This document shows positions 40,970 to 49,586 of a stretch of 64,000 nt of DNA, piece after piece (within the stretch, counting starts at the first letter, position 1; every line of letters starts with the position of its first letter). Origin of the DNA: a virus; the IMG/VR virus record IMGVR_UViG_3300021964_000051, positions 1 to 64,000 of that record. The stretch is one strand, 5' to 3'. The position numbers and the translations under genes were made by a program. Under the pieces are notes generated by a model. It did not search any database. It worked only from the letters and a program-made list of their open reading frames with translations, and had not been told where the DNA came from.

Positions 40970-41156
40970 CGTTTAACAAAGTGTCAAACAAGAAACCCAT
41001 GATGTTGATGTCAAAAACACCAAGGATGTTTCCAATAAGGAAACCCGAAAGACAAGCGCAACTGCCCCAAAACCATGCTCGCATTTTCAAAAAGAAAATA
41101 TCAGCAGAATGCGCTCTTTGTTGATTATAAGCATAATCCGAATCGGAAAAGCCCAT
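40956..41156 (-). CDS. Small membrane protein
   Basis: 66 residues from ATG 41156 with GGAGAT upstream; a GTG at 41174 is less likely. A polar N-terminus (DSDYAYNQQRAHSADI) is followed by a basic residue pair and one or two hydrophobic segments (WFWGSCACLSGFLIGNILGV, IMGFLFDTLL). Could be a virion membrane-interacting protein or holin-like. The end overlaps the leader repeat. Confidence 0.55.
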   Translation of the reverse strand: MGFSDSDYAYNQQRAHSADIFFLKMRAWFWGSCACLSGFLIGNILGVFDINIMGFLFDTLLNGWGH

Positions 41157-41186
41157 CAAATCTCCAAAGACCACTCAACCACCGCC

Positions 41187-41570
41187 TTATTGAAGGGCGG
41201 CTAAGAACTCATTTCCAACGCTATTTTCTTCTTCCTGTTGAATAGGTTGATAAAAAGTAGTATTGTATTGCTTTGCGCTTTCACGCATCTTTTGTCTTTG
41301 TTGTTCGTCCCTAGCCTTTCTTTCCCAGTATGCCGCAATTTTACGGTCTAAGAGCCAAAGTTCAATTTTGTCGTTAAGGGATAGGTCAAAAATAGCCTTC
41401 ATAACCATAATCGCACCAATCGTCCCTAAGCCAAATAGAACTGAATGCGCTAATGGGCCATATGGGAAACTCATGCCGAAAGCGGCATATGCCCAAACAT
41501 TTGTTCCGCTTAATGCACCAACAAATAAAATGGTCATAATTAGACGAGTATCTTGACTTAATGCAACCAT
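41187..41570 (-). CDS. Two-span membrane protein with charged tail
   Basis: 127 residues, ATG 41570 behind GGAGGC. Two hydrophobic segments, about 10-32 (LIMTILFVGALSGTNVWAYA) and 42-62 (HSVLFGLGTIGAIMVMKAIF), then a long helix rich in charge (RKIAAYWERKARDEQQRQKM) and an acidic tail. The holin-like size and topology are suggestive only; it is co-directional with capsid genes. Confidence 0.55.
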   Translation of the reverse strand: MVALSQDTRLIMTILFVGALSGTNVWAYAAFGMSFPYGPLAHSVLFGLGTIGAIMVMKAIFDLSLNDKIELWLLDRKIAAYWERKARDEQQRQKMRESAKQYNTTFYQPIQQEEENSVGNEFLAALQ

Positions 41571-41594
41571 TTCACTTAGCCTCCTTATCTCACC

Positions 41595-41876
41595 TTAAGC
41601 AAAGTGAATGAACACATTTGCATTACCAGAGGTTTCCTCATAATAAAGTCCTTCAGAACAAAGAACGCTGTGCATATCAAATTCAATATTTTGAACAGCC
41701 GCACCATCCAGACTTAAACGGGCTAATTCTTTACCCGTATTATCGGTTCCATCAAATATCTTAACTTGACAAGCAGACCCGCTATCATTATTAACATGAA
41801 TAGAAACTAATTTGCATTTACCAGTAAAAATTTGTCCACTAGCCGTCAAAAGGCCACTACTTCTACAACTCGTCAT
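41595..41876 (-). CDS. Small beta protein, possible capsid decoration
   Basis: 93 residues from ATG 41876 with GGAG upstream. Nearly all strands: KCKLVSIHVNND, CQVKIFDGTDNTGKELARLS, NIEFDMHSVL, GLYYEETSGNANVFIHF. The compact jelly-roll-like pattern and the place just downstream of capsid genes suggest a decoration or spike protein. Four cysteines occur. Family not certain. Confidence 0.5.
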   Translation of the reverse strand: MTSCRSSGLLTASGQIFTGKCKLVSIHVNNDSGSACQVKIFDGTDNTGKELARLSLDGAAVQNIEFDMHSVLCSEGLYYEETSGNANVFIHFA

Positions 41877-41936
41877 TTTAAACAACTCCGTTCAACCTGT
41901 CTATGAGGTATCACCCTCTTAACCCTATCGCTAGGA

Positions 41937-42257
41937 TTATTCGGTCAAAGACGATTTTTTGCTCTTAGAAGAGGTTTTTTTCGTCTTTGGTTTAGCGGGG
42001 AGAAGATATTCACACAATTTATCATGTGTGTCAAAATCTCTTCCTAATGCTCTTCCTAAGCGAGTTAAGTGGGAAGGCTCTAATTGCTTTAATTCATTTC
42101 TTTCACTTTCTGCAAAAGAAATATCAAGACAATTATCACCTAAATATCGCAAAGCGTCTTGAGTAGGAATATCTAAAGTAATGTTCCTACTTAAGACCTC
42201 TCCATTAACCAATAGGGTTTTTGACCGAGAGCCTTGAGAAAGTTTAATTGTAGCCAA
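41937..42257 (-). CDS. Hypothetical head-region protein
   Basis: 106 residues from TTG 42257, supported by GAGGTGG. Strands IKLSQGSRSKTLLVNGEVL, then helices (AESERNELKQLEPSHLTRLG, HDKLCEYLL) and a basic disordered tail (KPKTKKTSSKSKKS). It might be a small DNA- or capsid-interior-contacting factor. Not recognised. The 51-base gap after it (41886-41936) shows nothing. Confidence 0.5.
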   Translation of the reverse strand: MATIKLSQGSRSKTLLVNGEVLSRNITLDIPTQDALRYLGDNCLDISFAESERNELKQLEPSHLTRLGRALGRDFDTHDKLCEYLLPAKPKTKKTSSKSKKSSLTE

Positions 42258-42267
42258 TTAAACCACC

Positions 42268-42603
42268 TCAAAGGAGGCCAAAGGCTCTAACTCTTACTGT
42301 TCCAGCATTTCCTGCTACTTCTGCGCCAGTAGCCAAAATATACGCTGTTACGGTAAAGGAGGAATTAGAGGTATAAGCCCCATTTGCTGCACAAAGAAGT
42401 TTAAATCCATTCAATGCACCTTCACTTCCAGTAATAACAACTGAAGAAATAGATGACAAACCCAAAGAAGAAGCAGTAATCACTTCTCCAGTAGGAGTAA
42501 GGGAAGTAATATCCAATGCTGCATCAACCATATATTCGTCGCCATTGGCTCTTGGCTTGGTAAAACCTTTATGGTCAGCCAGTAAAGTTACGGTATGCGT
42601 CAT
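42268..42603 (-). CDS. Small beta protein next to major capsid, probable decoration protein
   Basis: 111 residues, ATG 42603 with GGTGATTAA. Gly/Ala/Ser-rich strands (YMVDAALDITSLTPTGEVI, ISSVVITGSEGALNGFKLL, FTVTAYILATGAEVAG, VRVRAFGL). It lies 9 bases downstream of the major capsid gene, the usual place of a decoration or cement protein. Function inferred from position and fold type. Confidence 0.55.
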   Translation of the reverse strand: MTHTVTLLADHKGFTKPRANGDEYMVDAALDITSLTPTGEVITASSLGLSSISSVVITGSEGALNGFKLLCAANGAYTSNSSFTVTAYILATGAEVAGNAGTVRVRAFGLL

Positions 42604-42612
42604 TTAATCACC

Positions 42613-43965
42613 TCAAAGGAGATTGGTAATCTTTCCTTGGCCCTTGAAGTAAGAACAACCAGTTTCAGCCATTGTGCGGTAAAGAGCCTTGTTTCCAAGA
42701 GAACCGACACCGAATGGGTTTCCGTTGCTGATACCATCTTCAAAGTATTGTGTAGGCTTCATCACAGATAGCCACAAATGGTCAGTATCAAGGAAAAGCA
42801 TATCACTAATCAAAGAACTGTTTGTTCCAGTAGAAGGCATAGCCGCAACAGGAATCAAAGGAATGTCGTAGTAAGTAGAAACACGGAAACCGACTTCTGC
42901 ACCCTTAACACCACGAACACCGTTCACAGTAGGAACGATTTCCTTTCTATCCATGAAACGCTCTTGAGCCTGAAGCAAGTCAGAAAGCGTTTGAAGAGTA
43001 TCATATCCCGTAAGAATGACCTTTGGCGAACCACCAGCAACACGGAGTCTGCGAACCATGTCGTTAATCACAGTAAGCGTCAATTGTCGTGCTTCTGCGG
43101 AAAGGTAGCCATCACCGAAAGAAATCTCGGAGTCTAAATACTCATTACCAGCCGCACTTCGGAGTTTTCCGTAAAGAGTGTCAATTTGTTGGTCAGTAGC
43201 CGTTCCAACAAGGTTTCCTCCAGCATTGTCAGCCAATTCATCAATTTCAGCAGAACTGCTCACAATCTTGTAAAGAGAAGTGTATGCTCTATCAATGGCG
43301 TTTGCCGTAGCATATGCCGTAGTCGGAGAATAGTTCTCCAAAGGCATAACAAGCATTTGATTCTGCACTTCAGCGTGATGCTTACCCATATCCTCTCTCA
43401 ATTGCGCTCTAATATCACCGATACCATCGTCAATTTGAGCCATTTCCATAGCCAATTCGCTGAAAGCAAATTGATGAGCGATGATTTTTGGACTGGTAAA
43501 GAGCGTATCATACTCAGGAGCAATTGAAATCAAACCATCCGTATTTGAATCAAGGCTGGCGTTTTCGGGAACACCACCAATTCGGTCAGCACGAAGGGCA
43601 TCAGCACCATAAAGTGAATCAGCGAGAGCCGTGTTAGAAGCGGCAGAAATGTCCAAAAAGTTTCCAGCACCACCAGCAGGTCGCTTTCTGAGGATTCTCC
43701 AACCACTTGACGAATAAGGACGCTTTGCGATAACAGACAATGCGTTGCATTCTCGGTTTAGCATAGACCAGACCTTTTGGCCGTAAATCTTGTTGTAAAG
43801 GTTTGCATTAATACCCGTTGGGTCGCTTAACGAACCATCGTGAGCGACATGAATACCGCTAACGGTTCCTGCCGCTTTAAGCAATTGGTTGCTAATATGA
43901 CCAGTTGCGCCCGTTCCGTAAGTTTGTGCTTCTAAATCTGCAATAGTGTTAATATATCCTACCAT
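42613..43965 (-). CDS. Major capsid protein (HK97 fold, probable)
   Basis: 450 residues, ATG 43965 behind AGGTGATTTAAG. The sequence is rich in Ala, Gly and Asn, starts without a long coiled delta domain, and has typical capsid features: KPYSSSGWRI-like entry region near 80, a long helix IGDIRAQLREDMGKHHAEVQ (spine-helix-like), the passage PKVILTGYDTLQTLSDLLQA, and FRVSTYYDIPLIPVAAMP near the P-domain end. It follows the protease and precedes decoration-like genes. Codons here are less A+T-rich than average, in line with high expression. Confidence 0.85.
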   Translation of the reverse strand: MVGYINTIADLEAQTYGTGATGHISNQLLKAAGTVSGIHVAHDGSLSDPTGINANLYNKIYGQKVWSMLNRECNALSVIAKRPYSSSGWRILRKRPAGGAGNFLDISAASNTALADSLYGADALRADRIGGVPENASLDSNTDGLISIAPEYDTLFTSPKIIAHQFAFSELAMEMAQIDDGIGDIRAQLREDMGKHHAEVQNQMLVMPLENYSPTTAYATANAIDRAYTSLYKIVSSSAEIDELADNAGGNLVGTATDQQIDTLYGKLRSAAGNEYLDSEISFGDGYLSAEARQLTLTVINDMVRRLRVAGGSPKVILTGYDTLQTLSDLLQAQERFMDRKEIVPTVNGVRGVKGAEVGFRVSTYYDIPLIPVAAMPSTGTNSSLISDMLFLDTDHLWLSVMKPTQYFEDGISNGNPFGVGSLGNKALYRTMAETGCSYFKGQGKITNLL

Positions 43966-43976
43966 CTTAAATCACC

Positions 43977-45146
43977 TCAAAGGTTTCCTCCAACCATTTT
44001 ATGAATGTCAGCCCAATCCATTTCGGCTAATTCTTCCATAGTAGGGAGTTTGATTTGGGCTTCTTCTTGAGCCTTAATGATGCTATCTCTTTCAGTCGTC
44101 AAAGACTTTCGGAGAGCAGTAAATTCCTGCTTAAGAGAAGCAATTTCGCTTTGTGCATCATATTGCGACTTAGCGAGAATGTGTTCTCTTGAAGAGGTTT
44201 CAGCATTGAAACGAGCCTCAAATTGCTTTTGGAGGTTATCGTAAGCCAATTTCTCCAATTGTTCTTGACGGAAAGCCTCGTAAGCCTTCTCAATGTTTCC
44301 AACGGACAAATCAAGAGTTTCTAATTCTTGGTTGTCAAATGCCTTAACAACGGGCAAATCCGATGCTCTTGGCTTTCCGTTGTCAATAACGACTCTATCG
44401 GCAGGTTCACCGATTTCAACGCCAGCACCGTCAAGGGTAGAAACATAAGCCTTTGCTTCGGAATCACCGTAGCCCATGCTTTCTTCATCTTCTTCCATCG
44501 GCATACCCTTTTCATCTGCGGGCATATCCATACTTTCCTCTTCTTCTTCTTTACGGAGCATATTCACTTCTTCCATCAAAGCGTCTAGTTCCGCTAATGC
44601 TTTTTCAATTTTGGTCATATTTTTCACCTTTTTATCTTGCTTTAAAATGTCAAATTTTGCTTCTGGATTAATTCCTTTTTCACAAATAGTGACTTCGTGT
44701 AATTCTAACTTTGAAATTTCATTGTATTGTCCAAATTCATCATTGGTTTTCTTTACTTTTTCTAAAGCCTGTCCTCCAATACTGAAACTTCTTAATGAAC
44801 CTTTTCTAATGCCTCGGTTAATTTCTTTGGCTTTTTCAATATCATCTCTTAACTTAATAACAACAAAGAATCCAACATCATCAACTTCAGTTTTCCATAT
44901 TCGTCCTGTTTTATCTCGGTATGATTCAACAACTTCCCCAACTTGAACATTTGAATGATTAGTCATTACATTTCTAAACTTGGGGTTCTCCATATATTTT
45001 TTAACAGCATCATTGAGTGCTTTAAGTGTAATTAAGTCATTTTGCTTATCAACGATTTCAATGCTTGCATATCCACCAATCATTAATTCGTCGCTTTTTA
45101 GAATCCTGAAATCTTGAGTTGTGTTTCTCATCACAGCAGAAGTCAT
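43977..45146 (-). CDS. Prohead protease fused to scaffold
   Basis: 389 residues, ATG 45146. N-terminal 170 residues are an S78-type serine protease: MTNHSNVQVGEVVES with His64, GSLRSFSIGGQ with Ser122, and LELHEVTICEKGINPEAKF with a third catalytic histidine. The C-terminal 210 residues are acidic, low-complexity and coiled coil (MEEVNMLRKEEEEESMDMP, EFTALRKSLTTERDS), fitting an internal scaffold. The last residues EMDWADIHKMVGGNL are nearly identical to the end of the protein at 48720. The capsid protein lacks a delta domain, so this fusion probably supplies scaffolding. Confidence 0.88.
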   Translation of the reverse strand: MTSAVMRNTTQDFRILKSDELMIGGYASIEIVDKQNDLITLKALNDAVKKYMENPKFRNVMTNHSNVQVGEVVESYRDKTGRIWKTEVDDVGFFVVIKLRDDIEKAKEINRGIRKGSLRSFSIGGQALEKVKKTNDEFGQYNEISKLELHEVTICEKGINPEAKFDILKQDKKVKNMTKIEKALAELDALMEEVNMLRKEEEEESMDMPADEKGMPMEEDEESMGYGDSEAKAYVSTLDGAGVEIGEPADRVVIDNGKPRASDLPVVKAFDNQELETLDLSVGNIEKAYEAFRQEQLEKLAYDNLQKQFEARFNAETSSREHILAKSQYDAQSEIASLKQEFTALRKSLTTERDSIIKAQEEAQIKLPTMEELAEMDWADIHKMVGGNL

Positions 45147-45176
45147 TCTTCCTCACCCCTACTAACCAATATCCAG

Positions 45177-45185
45177 TATATAAAG
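45177..45185 (-). promoter_or_regulatory. Possible TATA box for protease-capsid genes
   Basis: Minus strand CTTTATATA, about 31-39 bases upstream of the protease start, in one of the longer gaps of the late block. Archaeal TATA boxes lie about 25 bases before the transcript start, which would give a short leader still holding the GTGAGGAAG site. No clear BRE. Confidence 0.35.
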
Positions 45186-45190
45186 AACAC

Positions 45191-48181
45191 CTAATCCTCA
45201 ACAGGAAGGGGCAATTTGTTATACCTATCCTCATAAATATTCCACTTTCCTTCATCCCCGTCTTTATCAGCAGGTTTTTGTTTGAATCCTGTCCATGCTA
45301 ACCACATAGACTGTCCATCAACTTCAATGACTCTATAATGCATTTTAGTTTCAAATTTATTGCCTTCTAAGAAATATTCATGGTAGCCGTCCCTTTGAAT
45401 ACCTAGACGAATTTTACCAGAATCTATAAGTTTTCCCTTAGAAACAGTCTTTGCTACTTCTGCTGGATATTTACCAGCCGCACCGAATAAGTCAAACATC
45501 TCTTCTTCATTTTCAATGTTAATTGTCCAGAACATATTTTCTGTTTTAAGTTTAATTGCTAGAGTTAAATTATCATCTTCTCTAGCATAAATTTTAAATT
45601 CTCCTTCTCTTAATTCAGGAGGTGTTTTATATTCTCCTTCTACTGCTTTAATATCCTCTTTTAGCATAGCATATTTATCACTAAAACCAGAGTCTCCGTG
45701 AACGCATTTTTGATATTCTTCTAAGGCTCGTTTTAGTTCACCTATATCTACCCCATCTACGGTAGTATCAAAAAATTCTTCAACTACTTCCACTAATATT
45801 TCACATTTTAAAGTATCTACTGCATTATTCATGGCTTGCACTTCTGCCTCATAATTGTTTTCCCAATTATCCTCTTCAAATTCTTCTGGTCTTGACAAAA
45901 CATCTTCATATAGTTTTTCATAACTGCCATAATATCTAATATGAGCGTCTAGGGTTTGTTTTCTGTTTTGTTTAATGGCTTCCTTTAAATTGCGACAACA
46001 TTCATCATCTTCGTTTGTATCAATTTGAACTGCATCATCTTCTTCTGCTTCTTCAATGATTTCTTTAGTGCGAACCAATTCAGCCATTTTAGTTAAACTT
46101 TTTTTAATTTCCTCTTCCTGCATAATTTTATCATCATCAGCAGCAATTTTATTATCTTTTTCACTAATACCGTCTCTAAGGACAGCCCATTGTTTTAATT
46201 TCTTTTCACTAGAATCAAGAACTTCTTCATATAAGTCCTTATGTTTTTCTTTCAAAAAATTATGTAATTGTCTCGGAGTCTGTTCTCCATTTAATTTTAG
46301 GTGCTGAAACATAGCAACAGTTAATTCACTTTGTTTAGTTTTCATAATGTCCAATGCCTGTTGCTTCCACATATCTAAATCCATAGTAGCGTTCTTAGAC
46401 ATTAAATTATTTTCTTCATATCCATAAATAGTAAATCCATCTAAATCATATTTTATGATTACATTTGCTTCTCCGTGAATATGGTCTGTAATTTTAATAC
46501 CTTTCTTAAATGCTTCAACATTATAGTTTAAAGATTTTTTGGTGTCTTGAGACAATAATTCCAAAGTGACTAATTTATCGGGATGTTCAACTTCAGGAAC
46601 TTCAATTACTTTAGCAGAAAATAAACTATACCCTTCTCCTTTCTTTTTAACTTCATCCACTTTAACTCGGATAATATCTCCAATATCAACAGAAATTTTA
46701 GTATTTAAAGCCCTACCTACATTTAAGTATTGTCTTTTATTAACATCAACTGTTCCTTCCATTTCTTCTGTGATTGGCCCAACACCAACACTATAAGAAT
46801 AAAGATTACTCTTGGTCTTTTTCTTGTCAAGAACAATAACATCTAAATCAACAAACTTTTTCCATTTAATCCACTTAGGATTTTTCTTTGTTCCGATATA
46901 ATAAGTTGAAGTAGAGTCTTTAATAACTACTCCCTCAGAAGCAGGGTTTTCCATAATTTCTTTTGAATACTTTTCAATATCCTTTAAGTTATCTGCTTGT
47001 CTTGTATCTTTCTTTGATGGGAAAGCAATCACTTCATTTGTTTTTGAAGAATAATTGTTGAATAATATAGTCATTCTATTTTCTAATTCCTCATCAGCGA
47101 GAGTTTGAGATTCATGTCGTATAATATCAAAGACATGACAACGCAGTTTTGCATCTTTGTATTTTCCTTTGAAAACATGAGCGATAGTATCTGCTCTATG
47201 CAAGGGTTCACCTTCATCATCAAATAGAACTAATTCACCATCTAAAATACAATCACCATATTCTTTCTTTTTAAGTTCCTCAACTTGTTCTTTACATTTC
47301 TTAGTAATGTCTTTTTCATTATAAGAATATATTGTAACTTTGTCATCAATTTTATGTAATTGAACTCTCATACCATCATATTTTTCTTGAACATACCAAT
47401 TTCCACTAAAGCCTTTTAATTCATTAATGTCATCTATTTCAAATATTCTATACATGGGTTTATTGGGAACAATAAATTGTGAAATTGATTTTTTCTCATC
47501 ACTTGGAACAGACTTAGAAAGACCTTCAATATCAATTAATTCTTCCCATTCTTTTTGTTCTTTCTTAGAAAAGAAAATTAGTTCTAACATATCCATAGCA
47601 GCCTTTACTTTAGATTCAACTTTCTTTGAGTCTTTTCCATCCCCGTAATGCTCAATAATATAGAGGGCTACATCGTCTGATTCTAGGTCAAGTCCGATAA
47701 GACCCTCCGTAATTGTGTCGGGGGTCATGCCTTTAACCTCATAAATGTCATCAGATAGTGCTTTATTGTTGTCTCTTATTGCATAATGCACAAACTTAAC
47801 CATAGATTCGGGATTATCTAACAATTCTTCAAGAACACCATCCTTGAACATGGAGGCGAAGGGGTCGTCCACAATGGACGAAGAATAACGAAGAAGTTTA
47901 ATATTTTCAAACAGTTCTTTAGCCTGTCTTGAAGTAGGGTCTTTAGTGTCCTTATCTTCTAAATTTTTTTCATCAATAAAGTTCCGCATTTCTTTTCCTG
48001 CGGCATCTGTTTCATTATATGATTCAATGATAGTATCAACTGCTTTACGCCAACGACCACTATACTCATTAGGGTCTTGCTTTGCAGATAAATAGGCTAC
48101 TCTTGTCTTTTCAAATAGACGAAGAATTTCTTGAGAAGGTTGTTTATCCTTCTCAATAGAAGCCAACTTCATACTAATCAT
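45191..48181 (-). CDS. Large second ATP-dependent DNA ligase with extra domains
   Basis: 996 residues in the late block. Nucleotidyltransferase motifs: I EKYDGMR with Lys267, III LDGELVLF at 313-320, IIIa HVFDII at 349-354, IV SEGVVIKD at 415-422, V WIKWKKF near 437-443, then an OB-fold (YLNVGRALNTKISVDIGDII). The N-terminal 240 residues are helical. After the ligase core come a helical basic-acidic region, a Cys pair (DDECCRNLKEA), and a C-terminal domain with LRLGIQRDGYHEYFLEG-type text (IRLGIQRDGYHEYFLEG) and MWLAWTGFKQKP, which resembles phosphoesterase-like or accessory domains of LigD and phage ligases. Its location between scaffold and portal hints at a virion-packaged repair enzyme. 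Confidence 0.8.
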   Translation of the reverse strand: MISMKLASIEKDKQPSQEILRLFEKTRVAYLSAKQDPNEYSGRWRKAVDTIIESYNETDAAGKEMRNFIDEKNLEDKDTKDPTSRQAKELFENIKLLRYSSSIVDDPFASMFKDGVLEELLDNPESMVKFVHYAIRDNNKALSDDIYEVKGMTPDTITEGLIGLDLESDDVALYIIEHYGDGKDSKKVESKVKAAMDMLELIFFSKKEQKEWEELIDIEGLSKSVPSDEKKSISQFIVPNKPMYRIFEIDDINELKGFSGNWYVQEKYDGMRVQLHKIDDKVTIYSYNEKDITKKCKEQVEELKKKEYGDCILDGELVLFDDEGEPLHRADTIAHVFKGKYKDAKLRCHVFDIIRHESQTLADEELENRMTILFNNYSSKTNEVIAFPSKKDTRQADNLKDIEKYSKEIMENPASEGVVIKDSTSTYYIGTKKNPKWIKWKKFVDLDVIVLDKKKTKSNLYSYSVGVGPITEEMEGTVDVNKRQYLNVGRALNTKISVDIGDIIRVKVDEVKKKGEGYSLFSAKVIEVPEVEHPDKLVTLELLSQDTKKSLNYNVEAFKKGIKITDHIHGEANVIIKYDLDGFTIYGYEENNLMSKNATMDLDMWKQQALDIMKTKQSELTVAMFQHLKLNGEQTPRQLHNFLKEKHKDLYEEVLDSSEKKLKQWAVLRDGISEKDNKIAADDDKIMQEEEIKKSLTKMAELVRTKEIIEEAEEDDAVQIDTNEDDECCRNLKEAIKQNRKQTLDAHIRYYGSYEKLYEDVLSRPEEFEEDNWENNYEAEVQAMNNAVDTLKCEILVEVVEEFFDTTVDGVDIGELKRALEEYQKCVHGDSGFSDKYAMLKEDIKAVEGEYKTPPELREGEFKIYAREDDNLTLAIKLKTENMFWTINIENEEEMFDLFGAAGKYPAEVAKTVSKGKLIDSGKIRLGIQRDGYHEYFLEGNKFETKMHYRVIEVDGQSMWLAWTGFKQKPADKDGDEGKWNIYEDRYNKLPLPVED

Positions 48182-48714
48182 CTATTTTTTTGGTATTCGG
48201 AGTCTAAAGTTTCTCCTGAATATTCCGAATCATAAGCAATCGTTTGTTCAGGAATTTGAGATAATTCGCTTTCAAGTTCCATTAATTTCTTATTAACTTC
48301 AACAATTCTATTCATCATCTCATTCTGTTCATCGGGTTTAGCATCCTTGATTTGTTTAGATAACCCAGTAAGCATAGCAGATAAACCATCAATTTGTCCA
48401 ATCAATCTCATTCTTTGTTCATGGTCTAACATAGGATTAGTTTCATAATCTTCAGGTAAAATGTTCTTTAGAATCTTAACCATTTTAGTTACTTCACCAG
48501 CATAAGCATGAAGAGTAGTCGGGCCATCATTTGATTCTGCCTTGTAGTTGTAATTTTCAGCCTTTGGTCGCTTCAATTTAACTGCTTCTGAATCATCATC
48601 TTCTGGACTACGGTTGTTGTCCATTAAGGATTGATAAAGCATTTCTTTTGCTTCTCTTGCTTTTTGAATCATAATACTGATTTTTCTTTCTTCTCTAGTA
48701 ACTCTTTGAGGCAT
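48178..48714 (-). CDS. Hypothetical helical protein
   Basis: 178 residues from ATG 48714 with GGAGTG. All-helical: REERKISIMIQKAREAKEML, then VTKMVKILKNILPEDY, RMRLIGQIDGLSAMLTGLSK and VNKKLMELESELSQIP. The middle (PEDDDSEAVKLKRPKAENY) is polar. The start and end overlap neighbours. Possibly a scaffold-associated or internal virion protein. No known family. Confidence 0.5.
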   Translation of the reverse strand: MPQRVTREERKISIMIQKAREAKEMLYQSLMDNNRSPEDDDSEAVKLKRPKAENYNYKAESNDGPTTLHAYAGEVTKMVKILKNILPEDYETNPMLDHEQRMRLIGQIDGLSAMLTGLSKQIKDAKPDEQNEMMNRIVEVNKKLMELESELSQIPEQTIAYDSEYSGETLDSEYQKNR

Positions 48715-48719
48715 TTTAA

Positions 48720-48965
48720 TCACTCCATCTTTGAAACCATTTTATGAATATCAGACCAATCCATGCTAGAAACATCGGTAGTGGGTAATGAATCAAAACC
48801 ACCAACAGTATTATCCATAGCAGGTGTTGGACTTTGTGAAACAACAAGACCCGCCTTCATCAAAAGACTGTCTTTTGCGTAGATTGTCTTTTCTAATGCT
48901 TCAACCTTTGCGGTCAAAGCCTTGATAATTTCTAAAACATCTTTGTTAATACTTTCTTCTGTCAT
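48720..48965 (-). CDS. Small protein with scaffold-like C-terminal motif
   Basis: 81 residues from ATG 48965; a longer reading from 49043 would overlap the previous gene. Residues 8-40 are a coiled coil (VLEIIKALTAKVEALEKTIY). The end reads SLPTTDVSSMDWSDIHKMVSKME. The protease-scaffold ends with LPTMEELAEMDWADIHKMVGGNL, so MDW-x-DIHKMV is shared, with the same LPT about ten residues before. A second, protease-free scaffold piece or a competitor for the same partner is likely. Confidence 0.65.
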   Translation of the reverse strand: MTEESINKDVLEIIKALTAKVEALEKTIYAKDSLLMKAGLVVSQSPTPAMDNTVGGFDSLPTTDVSSMDWSDIHKMVSKME

Positions 48966-48969
48966 AATA

Positions 48970-49224
48970 TCACATTCCAAATTTAGCCTTGCACCTGTCT
49001 CTTTCTTCCATATATTCTTTTTCAGACATTCCGCCCATTCCAAATTTCTTATTCAAACGGTCTATACAGGCAAGATAACTTTGAGAATCTAAAGTGCTTC
49101 CCCTCATGGGCTTTCTTCTACTTCCGCCTCTAAATCCTGCTGAACTCAGTCCTCTTCCTTTTGATACTTCATTACAGTCATCACAACCGCAACCATGTGC
49201 CTTTAATATATTTTTCCAACTCAT
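48970..49224 (-). CDS. Cys-rich protein with W-x-x-I-L-K tag
   Basis: 84 residues, ATG 49224. Starts MSWKNILKAHGCGCDDC; the cysteine cluster CGCDDC may bind metal. A Gly/Arg/Ser-rich linker (GFRGGSRRKPMRGS) leads to a helix with two cysteines (LACIDRLNKKFGMGGM, DRCKAKFGM), where KFGM is repeated. One of several late proteins with the same N-terminal tag. Confidence 0.6.
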   Translation of the reverse strand: MSWKNILKAHGCGCDDCNEVSKGRGLSSAGFRGGSRRKPMRGSTLDSQSYLACIDRLNKKFGMGGMSEKEYMEERDRCKAKFGM

Positions 49225-49586
49225 TTCTTTTCCTCTCCTTTTCCACTAGGATAAACTAAATCTCTTAATTGCCGATAGAGTAACTCATACTCCTTACGCA
49301 ACTTCGTAGCAGTAGCCACAATATCAATGTTGCGCTCATCCATAGACTTCATTTTTTTGTTTAATTTCTTATCTGACTTAGTTAAATCTAATTCTCTAAG
49401 AACCTCAATAAGTTCACCTAATTTAGTAAAGTCTTGACCGAAAAACTCAGTTGGTTCTGCGGCTTGAAGAGTTTTCTTTAACTTTTTTCTTCCTTTAGCA
49501 TCTAAAGAATCAAGAAGTTTTTTAGGTTCTTGTTTTTTCTCTTTGAGAATAAAATTATCACCATCACCATAATAGTCCCAAGTCAT
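49221..49586 (-). CDS. Hypothetical helical protein
   Basis: 121 residues, ATG 49586 with GGAGGAAG. Starts MTWDYYGDGDNFILKEKK, a looser version of the tag with Trp3 and a later ILK. The rest is helical and charged (LDAKGRKKLKKTLQAAEP, DFTKLGELIEVLRELDL, KLRKEYELLYRQLRDLV). It overlaps both neighbours by a few bases. Function unknown. Confidence 0.55.
   Translation of the reverse strand: MTWDYYGDGDNFILKEKKQEPKKLLDSLDAKGRKKLKKTLQAAEPTEFFGQDFTKLGELIEVLRELDLTKSDKKLNKKMKSMDERNIDIVATATKLRKEYELLYRQLRDLVYPSGKGEEKK

Noticed and set aside
43186-43527. Plus-strand open frame opposite the capsid gene.
   Set aside because: Shadow of the capsid frame; composition is that of reversed codons and there is no start signal.
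48966-49043. N-terminus beginning MEWAECLKK for the 81-residue protein, which would also carry a tag-like W.
   Set aside because: The extension lies inside the previous gene and the good ribosome site belongs to ATG 48965; not counted as a tag example.
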